Assembly: GCF_006539885.1 (NCBI RefSeq)
Contig: NZ_BJNW01000016.1
Coordinates: forward strand, 1-64,000
From: Kocuria varians
Lineage (GTDB): Bacteria; Actinomycetota; Actinomycetes; Actinomycetales; Micrococcaceae
Reading direction: 5' to 3'
Length of the DNA: 64,000 nt
Part shown: one piece after another, positions 1-9,425 of the stretch
Numbering within the stretch: position 1 is the stretch's first letter
Layout: every line of letters starts with the position of its first letter
Made by a program: the position numbers and the translations under genes
Notes under the pieces: model-generated
What the model was told of the DNA's origin: nothing
What the model saw: the letters and a program-made list of their open reading frames with translations, nothing else
Databases searched by the model: none

Positions 1-338
1 CCTCTCCGTGCAGCAGTCCCTCCCCCATGTGGAGCGCGTCAGTCACCGTTTTCTAAACCTGACCGCCGCTCACGCTCCCCCGTCGTGCGTGCATAAAAAT
101 GGACCTAATCGCCCCAGACGTGAGTACAGTGAACAACCCCGTGTCAAGTTTGTGACAAAATATGGCACCGCAAAATAACCCCCCATAAGGGCGGTTATGA
201 GGGGCTAAAGAAAAAACAGGTTTCTAGACGAAACGTATTGACACACGCATTGGATACATGTATACGCCTCGTTGGACGCACCTCGCGGACAATGCCGCGC
301 ACCGAGTTGCATCACGGCGGGAGTCCTAGAATCGAGGG
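1..338. other. Gene-free, AT-richer left edge
   Basis: No open reading frame here looks like a real gene. The stretch is clearly richer in A and T than the rest of the window. It holds an imperfect hairpin at 179-204 (CCCC/GGGG and CATAA/TTATG arms around GGGCGG) and a good sigma-70-like promoter at 238-266 that points at the following gene. The composition fits recently acquired DNA. Confidence 0.6.
238..266 (+). promoter_or_regulatory. Sigma-70-like promoter
   Basis: TTGACA at 238-243 and TATACG at 261-266 are separated by 17 bases. Transcription would start near 273, about 65 bases before the ATG at 339. The 10-base palindrome ATACATGTAT (254-263) overlaps the -10 box and could bind a repressor. 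This is the best consensus promoter seen in the window, which is unusual for such GC-rich DNA and fits a foreign gene. Confidence 0.6.
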
Positions 339-1019
339 ATGACCACCGCCATACTCGCGTATCCCCCAATCGCAGTCGTACTCCCGAACGCAGACCGCAT
401 AATCGAGGTGCTCGCCTCCATCCCTGCACCCATATACACCCTCCTGGGAACCACCATCGGTCTCCTCGGAGGCATCTGGACCACGACCATCGCCCACAGA
501 ATGAGCCGTGCTAGGGATAACGACAACTGGATAAAAACGAAGGTCTACGAAAATGTTTTTATATTGGAGGAAGCAATAACGCGGCTTACCATGCAACCCC
601 CCGGCTTGATCGAGTCGGCACCCCGTAAGGCTTTAAACCACCGGGAGTGGGCAAGGTTCTTTAATACTTGGGACGTTGCATTCGCCTACGAAGCCTTGAT
701 TAAGAGCCAAACGGCAATGCGATCGTTGAGCCTACTGGATTTTCTCAATGAATATCAAGATAAGAAATACCATGAACTGCTCGACGCGAGTGGGCACTTC
801 TACAAGACACTAATAGACCCATTATCGCATTTCCCGGAGAGTTCGCAAATAAAAATAAACGATTTCCTTAAACTTTGGAATACCGCAAAAGAAAACCTGA
901 ATCAGAAAACAAATGACTTCACGCTTTCGCTCGGAGGCACATATTGGCTAGCCAGAACTCCAGCCGAGAAGCGCAAGTTCGAGGACATCACACGAAGGTG
1001 GTACGCAAACGAATACTAG
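339..1019 (+). CDS. Hypothetical membrane-anchored protein
   Basis: 226 residues, not recognised. Residues 1-60 hold one or two hydrophobic stretches (IAVVLPNADRIIEVLASIPA, then YTLLGTTIGLLGGIWTTTIA), so the N-terminus is probably in the membrane. The rest is hydrophilic, charged and predicted helical (KTKVYENVFILEEAITRL onwards), probably cytoplasmic. Codon use is strikingly AT-rich (AAA, ATA, TTT codons) compared with every gene to the right of 3300, a sign of horizontal transfer. It has its own promoter at 238-266 and converges on the MltR/HEPN-like gene. No catalytic motif was found. A role in defence or in a mobile element is possible from position only. Confidence 0.65.
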   Translation: MTTAILAYPPIAVVLPNADRIIEVLASIPAPIYTLLGTTIGLLGGIWTTTIAHRMSRARDNDNWIKTKVYENVFILEEAITRLTMQPPGLIESAPRKALNHREWARFFNTWDVAFAYEALIKSQTAMRSLSLLDFLNEYQDKKYHELLDASGHFYKTLIDPLSHFPESSQIKINDFLKLWNTAKENLNQKTNDFTLSLGGTYWLARTPAEKRKFEDITRRWYANEY

Positions 1020-1088
1020 GATTCGTTTGCAAGCACCAACAGATCATCGTAAACGACGTGCATCACACGCTGGCACTGGTGGGGAACC

Positions 1089-1964
1089 CTAGTCCCCATC
1101 TGTAGCGGCATCCCGCTCCTGTTGCCATTGTTCCTTAGTGCGAGGTCCAGCGGGATGCGTGTACTGGTACACTGAATCCCTGATTGCTTGTCTCGTCATG
1201 TAGTCAACCATCGCAATCCAAGAAACGTCGCGTTGAGTCTCAGTAACTGGCAACTTAGTGTTGTCCCTCATGGCACTAAACGTTCGGTTGATGTTTTCCC
1301 ACCGCATACGCTGAACCTCATCAGCGTTAGCCACTTCGGGCACTTTGGTGGCAACCGTTGAACCGTACCGTTGCCCGACCCTGGCGGAAAGGATTTCCAG
1401 AATGGCGTTCACAGCCCACTGGTATCGTTTCCGTGGCTCACGACCGTACGTGTACATGACGTATTTCTTGGGAAGTATTACTCGATAACCATCCCTCCAG
1501 TCTGGCTCTTGTAGCCGGTCAGTTACGTAGGTAAGCCACGAGGGGTGCAAATAGTAGTTCTCGACGTATTCCAACCGGTTGCACAACCTCCGCACCTCTT
1601 TGTTGCGGAAGCCCTCGGGGAGGAGGACGTGCGAAAACTTGTTTCTAATCTCAGTCAAACGGCGGATTTCGCGTGCTTCATTCTCGGATATAAGACCGAA
1701 GGCGAAAGCGGCATCACACCGGGCGCTCACAATCTTGATGGGTAGTTTCGCGCCGGGGACGACGATGGATTTCAGGACTTTTTCGAGAGCGCTGTCGATA
1801 GCAACGCCACCTATAACAGCGCACGCGCGGTCAGTCCCTGCTTCCAGTTCCTCCCTCACCTGCTCCTGTTCACGAACATCCGCACGAATCAAGTCGTCAA
1901 AGTACTCGGCAACGCTGATCGCATCCGATGGGGACGCAGACGGCTCTTTGGCACTGGGGGTCAT
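1089..1964 (-). CDS. MltR/HEPN-like protein of unknown function
   Basis: 291 residues. Residues 45-120 resemble the MltR (mannitol repressor)/DUF4145 group: a helix around DSALEKVLKSIVVPG, then ARCDAAFAFGLISENEAREI, then EIRNKFSHVL. The last contains R107-x4-H112, which fits the R-x(4-6)-H motif of HEPN nucleases. About 170 further residues of unknown fold follow, rich in Trp, Arg and Tyr. No mannitol genes lie nearby, so a mannitol role is unlikely. The lower-GC neighbourhood with an integrase stump makes a defence or toxin role conceivable. The ATG at 1964 is the natural start. Family placement is by eye and moderate; the function is inference. Confidence 0.6.
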   Translation of the reverse strand: MTPSAKEPSASPSDAISVAEYFDDLIRADVREQEQVREELEAGTDRACAVIGGVAIDSALEKVLKSIVVPGAKLPIKIVSARCDAAFAFGLISENEAREIRRLTEIRNKFSHVLLPEGFRNKEVRRLCNRLEYVENYYLHPSWLTYVTDRLQEPDWRDGYRVILPKKYVMYTYGREPRKRYQWAVNAILEILSARVGQRYGSTVATKVPEVANADEVQRMRWENINRTFSAMRDNTKLPVTETQRDVSWIAMVDYMTRQAIRDSVYQYTHPAGPRTKEQWQQERDAATDGD

Positions 1965-2032
1965 GGCAACAGTCTACGTCTACGCCGGATGCTCACTCAG
2001 CGCCCCTGTAGAGGGCACCATCACATGTACAG

Positions 2033-2095
2033 CAAACGGCACCGCATGAAGCGCGTCTCATGTTGGACGCGACACTGGTCATGCGGTGCCGTTTG
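2033..2095. terminator. Large nested hairpin
   Basis: CAAACGGCACCGCATGA (2033-2049) and TCATGCGGTGCCGTTTG (2079-2095) form a perfect 17-bp stem. Inside it CGCGTC and GACGCG form a second, smaller stem. It lies just past the stop of the minus-strand lipoprotein gene (2103), so it probably ends that transcript. It has no long T run, and its size also suits an mRNA-stabilising structure. Confidence 0.6.
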
Positions 2096-2102
2096 TTATC
2101 CC

Positions 2103-2687
2103 CTAGTACTTAAGGCACTGGGTGCTGTACTCCTCGGCATCCACGAAGTCGATTTTGGTTGCGGAAGGCATTGAAATAGACAGGCGGTTCTCCGGGTCCG
2201 CGCCTTCCACGAGCACTGCCTTTTTATTACGTGCTTCCTCCTCGGACTCCGGCATACCCTGGATAACCTGCTTAAGCGGTCCCATCTCAACCGTGAGTGT
2301 GGAACCCGAGACACTGAATGTGCCGGATGTGTCCACGTATTTACCGTCAGCCGCCTTCCAGTTGTTGCCCTCCACTGTAATCTTAACGTTGTCGTTGATT
2401 GTGGTTGCCATTTTGTCCGTGTCCGTGAACATATCCACGGTTGCATTGCCGTAGTGATTGGTCCTGCTGCATGACCAGGTGCCCTGGACTGCATCCTGGA
2501 ACCATGGTGTAAACGCCGCCTCCTGAGAGCCTCCCCCGTTCTTGTCCCCGCCACCTGAGTTGTCGTTACCCCCGCATCCGGTGAGGAGGAGTGCGGAAAT
2601 GGCGACGGTTGAAGCGAGGAGTTTGGCGCTACGCAGGGGGGTGCCTTTCGGTTGTGAATGCCCATCAACCCCCGGAATGTAACACAC
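2103..2687 (-). CDS. Predicted lipoprotein
   Basis: 194 residues, GTG start at 2687. A signal peptide runs over residues 19-38 (LRSAKLLASTVAISALLLTGC); the lipobox LLTGC marks Cys38 as the lipidated residue, so the protein should sit on the outer face of the cytoplasmic membrane. A Gly/Asn-rich spacer follows (GNDNSGGGDKNGGGSQ), then a domain of about 130 residues likely to be beta-rich (VKITVEGNNW, GTFSVSGSTLTVEMG). No catalytic motif is seen and the family is not recognised. It stands alone between the integrase stump and the MltR/HEPN-like gene, with a strong hairpin after its stop. Confidence 0.7.
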   Translation of the reverse strand: MCYIPGVDGHSQPKGTPLRSAKLLASTVAISALLLTGCGGNDNSGGGDKNGGGSQEAAFTPWFQDAVQGTWSCSRTNHYGNATVDMFTDTDKMATTINDNVKITVEGNNWKAADGKYVDTSGTFSVSGSTLTVEMGPLKQVIQGMPESEEEARNKKAVLVEGADPENRLSISMPSATKIDFVDAEEYSTQCLKY

Positions 2688-2743
2688 GCCACAAGTCTCT
2701 CGCCGTCATGGACCAGTGTTAGTCCAAGTCAGCGCCCCGCCAC

Positions 2744-3073
2744 ATGGAGAAACATCCGCCCCTGGTTCATCCGTCACAAAGCGGTACGGTCAGGTCGATG
2801 CATCCCACGAGTACAGGTGAGTGCCGTACCGGGGGGTCAGGTCATCCAGTGGCAAGCGTGTTCATGCGGATGGTTGGACGGCGCTGGACATACCGTCTCC
2901 ACGATCTTCGCCACACTGCCGTAACGCGAATGGTTTCCGCAACAAACAACCTGGCAACCGCGAAAGCACTCGCTGGGCACCGCACCATCCAGACCACATC
3001 CAAGTACGCACATCCTGATGTGCTCGATGTGAGTAGGGGAGTGGAGGCGATGCTGGCGATGGATGACCAGTGA
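2744..3073 (+). pseudogene. C-terminal remnant of a tyrosine integrase
   Basis: 109 residues carrying only the second half of a tyrosine recombinase catalytic domain. Visible are the HxxR box in RLHDLRHTAVTRM, the second His in KALAGHRTIQTTSKYAHP and the nucleophilic Tyr just before AHP. The arm-binding domain and the first catalytic Arg region are missing, and the first 35 residues are not integrase-like, so the ATG at 2744 is probably an artefact and the gene is broken. Phage and ICE integrases of this type insert at tRNA or similar sites. It marks 1-3300 as the decayed end of an integrated element. Confidence 0.75.
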
Positions 3074-3099
3074 CCTAGACCGCTTTGCGTGCTCCGACG

Positions 3100-3133
3100 A
3101 CCCCCTGCCGTGATCGCGACGACAGGGGGTTTT
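3100..3133 (+). terminator. Intrinsic terminator after the integrase remnant
   Basis: ACCCCCTG (3100-3107) pairs with CAGGGGGT (3123-3130) and is followed by TTTT (3130-3133). It lies 27 bases past the integrase-remnant stop and reads in the plus direction. Confidence 0.75.
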
Positions 3134-3168
3134 CGTGTCCATGGAGGCGCTCACATGCTGGTGATTGG

Positions 3169-3220
3169 TGGCGACAAGTGGCGACAAGTGGCGACAACAG
3201 GGGCTGAAAATGGCGACAAA
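3169..3220 (+). repeat. TGGCGACAAG tandem repeats
   Basis: Three head-to-tail 10-base units (TGGCGACAAG, TGGCGACAAG, TGGCGACAAC at 3169-3198) and a fourth after a 12-base gap (TGGCGACAAA at 3211-3220), with a weaker TGGGGCGAAG next to it. Spacing near 10 and 22 bases keeps the units on one face of the helix. Placed just after an integrase gene, they could be integrase arm sites or iterons. Confidence 0.6.
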
Positions 3221-3246
3221 TGGGGCGAAGTACTTGCGGGGGCAAA

Positions 3247-3285
3247 GACTAGGGGCGACACCCTTCACGAGTGTCGCCCCTAGTC
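3247..3285. terminator. Perfect 15-bp hairpin, likely bidirectional terminator
   Basis: GACTAGGGGCGACAC (3247-3261) and GTGTCGCCCCTAGTC (3271-3285) are exact complements around a 9-base loop. It lies 20 bases past the stop of the minus-strand aldehyde dehydrogenase gene. It also marks the composition change between the foreign patch and the chromosomal backbone. Confidence 0.7.
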
Positions 3286-3305
3286 AACGCGGGATTTGGG
3301 TCTGT

Positions 3306-4829
<1,524 letters not shown>

Positions 4830-4853
4830 GAAACCGACCGTCCTGTCTGCGGA

Positions 4854-4869
4854 AGTGATGTGCATCACA
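4854..4869 (-). promoter_or_regulatory. CRP-like operator
   Basis: AGTGA-N6-TCACA matches the CRP/GlxR consensus TGTGA-N6-TCACA except for one base. It lies 25-40 bases upstream of the aldehyde dehydrogenase ATG (4829, minus strand). GATGTG and CACATC within it form a 6-bp inverted repeat. Binding is inferred from the motif only. Confidence 0.45.
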
Positions 4870-4919
4870 TCCTAACGATCATCGGTGCCCGCGTACACGC
4901 CCCCCTTTGTGGGACGCGG

Positions 4920-4951
4920 AAGGGCGGCCCGGGAGAATCCGGACCGCCCTT
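4920..4951 (-). terminator. Terminator after the dicarboxylate symporter
   Basis: AAGGGCGG (4920-4927) pairs with CCGCCCTT (4944-4951); the stem extends inward by CCGG/CCGG after one mismatch. It lies 40 bases past the stop of the symporter gene in the minus direction. Confidence 0.65.
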
Positions 4952-4990
4952 ACGCACCGTCGTCGTACCGACAGTCGCGGGTTGGGGAAC

Positions 4991-6424
4991 CTACTCGGTG
5001 CGCTGGCCGTCGGACGTACCCGTGGGGGCGTGGGCCGAGGCTCCCGACGAGGAGGCGGTGGCGAGCTCGGGATCCGAGGACGCGGCGTCGTCGTTGCCGA
5101 AGTCGCCGTGGCGCGGGGCGTTGTAGAGGTCCATGTCCAGGATGCCCTCGCGCTTGGAGACGATGGCCGCCACGAGCGCCTGGCCGGTCACGTTGAGGGC
5201 AGTGCGGCCCATGTCGATGATCGGGTCCACGGCGAGCAGCAGGCCCACACCGTCCAGGGGCAGGCCCAGGGTGGACAGCGTCAGTGTCAGCATTACGGTC
5301 GCGCCTGTGGTCCCGGCCGTCGCGGCGGAGCCGAGCACGGAGACCAGGGCGATGAGCACGAAGTGCATGGGCGTGAGGTCAACCCCGTAGAACTGTGCCA
5401 CGAAGATGGCCGCGACGGCGGGGTAGACGGCCGCGCAACCGTCCATCTTGGTGGTGGCGCCAAGCGGGATGGCGAAGGACGCGTAGTGCGTGGGCACGCC
5501 CAGGTTGCGCTCGCTGACGTGCTGGGTCACGGGCATGGTGCCCAGCGAGGAGCGGGAGACGAAGCCCATCTGCATGGCCGGCCACACGCCGGTGAAGAAC
5601 TGCTTCACGGACAGGCCGTTGAGCTTCACGAGCACCGGGTAGACCACGAACGCCACGAGCAGCAGGCCCACGTAGATGGTCAGCACGAACTTCACGAGTG
5701 AGCCCATGGAGGTCCAGCCGTACTCGAACACGGCGGTGCCGATCAGGCCGAGGGTGCCGAGGGGGGCGAGGCGGATGATCCACCACACGACCTTCTGCAT
5801 GATGGCGAGGCCGGACTGCATGAAGGTGAGGAACGGGGCGGCGGCCTTGCCGGTCTTCAGTGCGGCGATGCCGACCACCAGGGAGACCACCAGGATCTGC
5901 AGGATGTTGAAGTTCACGGAGGTCTTCACGGTCTCCGGGTCCAGGACCTTGGAGGTGGTCTCCAGGCCCAGGACGTTCACGGGGATCAGGCCCTTGAGGA
6001 ACGCGAGCCAGGAGCCCTCGGTGCCGGAGTACGCACCGGGCTGCGCCTGGCCCGTGCCCACGCCGGGCTGGGCGAGGACGCCGAGCACCATGCCGATCAC
6101 CACGGCGATCAGGGACGTGATGGCGAACCACATGAGGGTCTTCCACGCGAGGCGGGCCGCGTTGGAGACGTCACGCAGGTTGGCGATCGAGGAGATCACG
6201 GCGGTGACGACGAGCGGCACCACTGCCGCCTTGAGGATCGTCACGTAGCTGGAGCCGATGGTGTCCAGCGTGGTCATGAGCCAGTTGGGGCTCTCCTCGG
6301 CGTCCCCGCCCATGGCGGCGGCCACCGAGCCGAGCAGGACGCCCAGCACGAGCGCGATGAGGATCTGCCACCCGAAGGACGTCATCCATCGCGGTAGACG
6401 CCGGGTACTTTCTGCGGAATTCAT
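4991..6424 (-). CDS. Sodium/proton:dicarboxylate symporter (DAACS family)
   Basis: Cytoplasmic-membrane carrier for C4-dicarboxylates or glutamate/aspartate, 477 residues from the ATG at 6424 (MNSAESTRRLPRW). An in-frame ATG at 6469 is also possible; neither has a strong ribosome site. Family signatures are clear: hydrophobic N-terminal helices (ILIALVLGVLLGSVAA), a serine-rich re-entrant loop (VSRSSLGTMPVTQHV), SFAIPLGATTKMDGCA, and the transport-site stretch LLLAVDPIIDMGRTALNVTG. The last 35 residues are a polar tail whose NDDAASS encodes one copy of the recurrent GCGGCGTCGTC motif (5082-5092). A TATGAT box (complement of 6447-6452) lies just upstream. Confidence 0.88.
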   Translation of the reverse strand: MNSAESTRRLPRWMTSFGWQILIALVLGVLLGSVAAAMGGDAEESPNWLMTTLDTIGSSYVTILKAAVVPLVVTAVISSIANLRDVSNAARLAWKTLMWFAITSLIAVVIGMVLGVLAQPGVGTGQAQPGAYSGTEGSWLAFLKGLIPVNVLGLETTSKVLDPETVKTSVNFNILQILVVSLVVGIAALKTGKAAAPFLTFMQSGLAIMQKVVWWIIRLAPLGTLGLIGTAVFEYGWTSMGSLVKFVLTIYVGLLLVAFVVYPVLVKLNGLSVKQFFTGVWPAMQMGFVSRSSLGTMPVTQHVSERNLGVPTHYASFAIPLGATTKMDGCAAVYPAVAAIFVAQFYGVDLTPMHFVLIALVSVLGSAATAGTTGATVMLTLTLSTLGLPLDGVGLLLAVDPIIDMGRTALNVTGQALVAAIVSKREGILDMDLYNAPRHGDFGNDDAASSDPELATASSSGASAHAPTGTSDGQRTE

Positions 6425-6506
6425 ACCCGGAACAATAGAACGGCGAATCATAAACTGCACGCGGTCCATGGCGAAATATGACGCGCCGGGCGAGGAATAA
6501 ACCCGG

Positions 6507-6531
6507 GGTTCCCGGGGAAACCCCGGGAACC
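6507..6531 (-). terminator. Terminator after the DUF885 gene
   Basis: GGTTCCCGGGG (6507-6517) and CCCCGGGAACC (6521-6531) form a perfect 11-bp stem with an AAA loop, nine bases past the DUF885 stop in the minus direction. No clear T run. Confidence 0.7.
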
Positions 6532-6539
6532 ACGGCCGA

Positions 6540-8267
6540 CTACAGCGCCAGCGCGTAGGTCAGTGTGTCCAAGCCCACGGAGCCGAGCCGCAGTGCGCGG
6601 CTGTGGAAGCGCTCGAGGTCGAAGCTCTCGCCCTCGCGCGCCATGGCCTGCTCGCGGGCGTCGAGCCACATCTGCTGCCCCACCTTGTAGGACGGCGCCT
6701 GGCCGGGCCAGCCCATGTAGCGCAGCCACTCGAAGCGCAGCGTGGACTCGGCCATGGCCACGTTGTGGCGCAGGAACTTCCAGCCGTCCTCGGGCGTCCA
6801 CGTCTGCCCGGCGCGCGCGCCGCCGAGCATCTCCCCGAGGGCCTCGGGGATCTCGAAGCCGCAGTGGAAGCCGACGTCGAAGATCACACGCACCGTGCGC
6901 AGCCGCTGGGAGTCGAGCATGCCCATCCGGTCCCCGGGGTCGTCCAGGAAGCCGAGCTCCGCCATCAGCCGCTCCGCGTAGAGGGCCCAGCCCTCGCCGT
7001 GGCCGGAGACCCAGATGCCCATGCGGCGCCACGCGTTCAGTTCACCCGCGTTCGCCAGGGCGGTGGCGCACTGCAGGTGGTGGCCCGGAACGCCCTCGTG
7101 GTAGACGGTCGTGGTCTCCTCCCACGTGTTGTGCTGGGTCACGCCCTCCGGGACGGACCACCACATGCGCCCGGGGCGGGAAAAGTCGCCGCTCGGCGGG
7201 GTGTAGTAGATGATGCCGTCGTGGGTGGGCGCGATGCAGCACTCCAGGGTGCGCATCTGCTCCGTGATCTCGAAGTGCGATCCGGCCAGGGCGTCCAGGG
7301 CGGCGTCCGAGAGCCCCTGCATCCACTCGCGCAGCTCCTCGGGGGAGTGCAGCTGCCGGGCGGGGTCCTCGTTGAGGGCGGCCATGGCCTCCTGGATGCT
7401 GGCGCCCGGGCGGATCTGCTCGGCCAGGTCGCGCTGCTCGGCGTCGAGGGCGAGCAGCTGCTGGACGCCCCAGTCGTAGACCTCCCGCGGGTCCAGGCGC
7501 GCCCCCAGGAAGGAGGCGAGGTGCAGGGCGTAGTCCTCGGGCCCGGAGGCGCTGGACTCGCGGGCACCCTCGGAGAACTCTCCGCGCAGGGACTCGGCGA
7601 TCTCACGGTAGGCGGCCCGGGCGGCGTCGGCGGAGCGGCGCAGGTCCTCGCGCACGGACCCCGGCGCGGCCGGATCCGCGGCGAGCGCGGCGAAGGAGCC
7701 GTCCTTGGAGGCGTACTGCTCCGCCTGCTGGGCGGCCTCCACGATCTGGGGTGCGGCGGGTCGGCGGTCCAGGGAGACCGCCTCGCGCAGCCCCTCGCGG
7801 TACTGGTCGAGCGCGGCGGGGATGTTGGCCATCCGTGCGGCGAGGTGCCGCCAGTCCTGCTCGGTCTCCCGCGGCATCGCGTCCAGGATCTGGCGGATGG
7901 ACTGCACGGGGGACTCGATGTTGTTGACCTCGGAGACGTCCAGGTTCGCGCGGTGCCGGTCCATCTGGAGCTCGAGCTCGTTGCGCAGAGCGTGCAGGGT
8001 TACGCGGTCGACGTCGTCCTCGGGCTCCGCACGGTCGAGCTGAGCGAGCGTGGTGCGGGCGAGCTCCGCGCGGGCCTCGCGCCCGGCCGGCCCGAAGTCC
8101 GGGTACTCGCTCTCGTGCCCGGGGATCCCGTTGAACGTGGCGGTGCTGGGATCGAGGTCCATGCACCGCTGGAAGTAGGTCTCGGCGAGCTCGTCCACGG
8201 CGGTGGCCGTGCGCTGGACGGAGCCGAGGGGTGGCAGGGGCTGCTGGTTCGCGTGTGGTGTGCTCAC
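6540..8267 (-). CDS. DUF885 family protein, probable metallopeptidase
   Basis: 575 residues from a GTG at 8267 (VSTPHANQQPLPPLG); longer upstream frames run back into the IclR gene and are unlikely. The family signature YHEGVPGHHLQ lies about two thirds along and supplies a probable zinc-binding His/Glu set. Conserved stretches around it include WWSVPEG, WALYAERLMAELG and WLRYMGWPGQAPSYKVG. Family members are cytoplasmic or secreted peptidases; no signal peptide is seen here, so cytoplasmic peptide or dipeptide breakdown is most likely. It starts 50 bases after the IclR regulator on the same strand and is probably co-transcribed with it. Confidence 0.85.
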   Translation of the reverse strand: MSTPHANQQPLPPLGSVQRTATAVDELAETYFQRCMDLDPSTATFNGIPGHESEYPDFGPAGREARAELARTTLAQLDRAEPEDDVDRVTLHALRNELELQMDRHRANLDVSEVNNIESPVQSIRQILDAMPRETEQDWRHLAARMANIPAALDQYREGLREAVSLDRRPAAPQIVEAAQQAEQYASKDGSFAALAADPAAPGSVREDLRRSADAARAAYREIAESLRGEFSEGARESSASGPEDYALHLASFLGARLDPREVYDWGVQQLLALDAEQRDLAEQIRPGASIQEAMAALNEDPARQLHSPEELREWMQGLSDAALDALAGSHFEITEQMRTLECCIAPTHDGIIYYTPPSGDFSRPGRMWWSVPEGVTQHNTWEETTTVYHEGVPGHHLQCATALANAGELNAWRRMGIWVSGHGEGWALYAERLMAELGFLDDPGDRMGMLDSQRLRTVRVIFDVGFHCGFEIPEALGEMLGGARAGQTWTPEDGWKFLRHNVAMAESTLRFEWLRYMGWPGQAPSYKVGQQMWLDAREQAMAREGESFDLERFHSRALRLGSVGLDTLTYALAL

Positions 8268-8316
8268 GGGTGTAACCCTAGTCACACGTTCCGACACCAC
8301 AAGCGCGACGCCGCCG

Positions 8317-9102
8317 TCAGCGCGAGGGCAGGACCAGCCCCAGTTCGCGCGTGGCCTCCAGCAGGGCCGGGATGTGCTCCTCGAGCTGCCGTGCGGTGCG
8401 GCGGAACAGAGGTGCGGCAAGGGTCACCGCACCCAGCAGCCGCCCGGAAGGCGCCAGGACGGGGGCCGCGATGGCCACCATGCCCGGGTCCTGCTCCTCG
8501 CTCTGGGACGTCCACCCGCGCTCCTGCGCCGCGGCGAGCTGGCGTTCGAGCTCCGCGCGGTCCGTGACGGTGTGCGGGGTGCGCGGGGTCAGGTCGATCT
8601 CCTGGGTGAGCCGTTCCCGCAGCTGCGGTTCGGAGAAGGCCAGCAGGATCTTGCCCGACGCCGTGCTGTGCAGGGGTGCGCGGTCGCCCGGGTCCGTGGT
8701 GGTGCGGAACTGCGGACCGTCCTCCTTGTGCACGGTCAGCGCCGCGTCCCCGTCCAGGACGTGGAGCACGGAGCTCTCCTGCGTCTGCTCGGTGAGCCGG
8801 TGCAGCACGGGTGCCGCGGAGCCCTCGAAGCCCTGGTGGGCGGCCACCGCGTGGGCGAGGCGGAAGACGCGCAGACCCAGGTGGTAGCGCTTGTCCGCGG
8901 CGTCGTAGCTGGCGTAGCCGGTGCCCACGAGCGTGGCGAGCAGCCGGTAGCACGTGCTGAAGGGGTGGCCGGTCTCCCGTGCCATCTCCGCGGCCGTGAC
9001 TCCCGCGGGGTGCTCGCCGAGCAGGTTCAGCACCTCCAGGGCTTTGACGACCGTCCCGGCCTGGTTCGCGGGCCGGGGGGAGGGGTGGCGAGGGATGTTC
9101 AT
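8317..9102 (-). CDS. IclR family transcriptional regulator
   Basis: 261 residues. An N-terminal winged helix-turn-helix (residues 15-75: KALEVLNLLGEHPAGVTAAE, then FSTCYRLLATLVGTGY) is followed by the IclR effector domain (SSVLHVLDGDAALTVHKEDG, PLHSTASGKILLAF, DPGMVAIAAPVLAPSG). The ribosome site AGAGGAAC precedes the ATG at 9102. It is divergent from the MHS-type transporter and upstream of the DUF885 peptidase, so it probably controls one or both. IclR proteins usually sense small organic acids or aromatics; the ligand cannot be read here. Confidence 0.9.
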   Translation of the reverse strand: MNIPRHPSPRPANQAGTVVKALEVLNLLGEHPAGVTAAEMARETGHPFSTCYRLLATLVGTGYASYDAADKRYHLGLRVFRLAHAVAAHQGFEGSAAPVLHRLTEQTQESSVLHVLDGDAALTVHKEDGPQFRTTTDPGDRAPLHSTASGKILLAFSEPQLRERLTQEIDLTPRTPHTVTDRAELERQLAAAQERGWTSQSEEQDPGMVAIAAPVLAPSGRLLGAVTLAAPLFRRTARQLEEHIPALLEATRELGLVLPSR

Positions 9103-9124
9103 GGGGTTCCTCTTGACGCGCCGG

Positions 9125-9140
9125 TGTGACGTGGATCAAA
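9125..9140. promoter_or_regulatory. CRP-like operator between iclR and the transporter
   Basis: TGTGA-N6-TCAAA, one base from TGTGA-N6-TCACA, lies 23 bases upstream of the iclR start in the divergent gap. Motif match only. Confidence 0.4.
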
Positions 9141-9425
9141 CCGTAGTTCCAATATACACAAGTCGTTGCCGCTATCTGGTTACTCCGGAACGGTGCGACT
9201 CGGCAGGCACGACGCCGCACGGCCCGTTCCCCGCCCCGACCCCTTCGGCCCCAGGAGACACGCAGGAGCAGCGCCACCGCGGGAGTCGCCCCTCCCGCCC
9301 CGCAGGACTCTTCCTCGCAGCATCCGGAGCAGCTCAAGCGTGCGAAGAAGGCCGCGCTCGCCGCGTTCCTGGGCGGTGCGCTGGAGTACTACGACTTCTT
9401 CATCTACGCGACCGCGGCCTCGCTC

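Noticed and set aside
1055-1068. GACGTGCATCACAC shared with 42087-42100
   Set aside because: A 14-base identity is expected by chance in a 64-kb GC-rich window; the copy at 1055 lies between convergent genes where an operator is unlikely.
3169-3220. CRISPR array
   Set aside because: Units are 10 bases with no unique spacers of regular length.
1-3300. Intact prophage or integrative element
   Set aside because: Only an integrase stump is present and no structural, replication or transfer genes are seen in this part.
6603-8567. Long plus-strand open frame of 654 codons opposite the DUF885 gene
   Set aside because: Composition artefact of GC-rich coding DNA; the minus strand holds the conserved peptidase.
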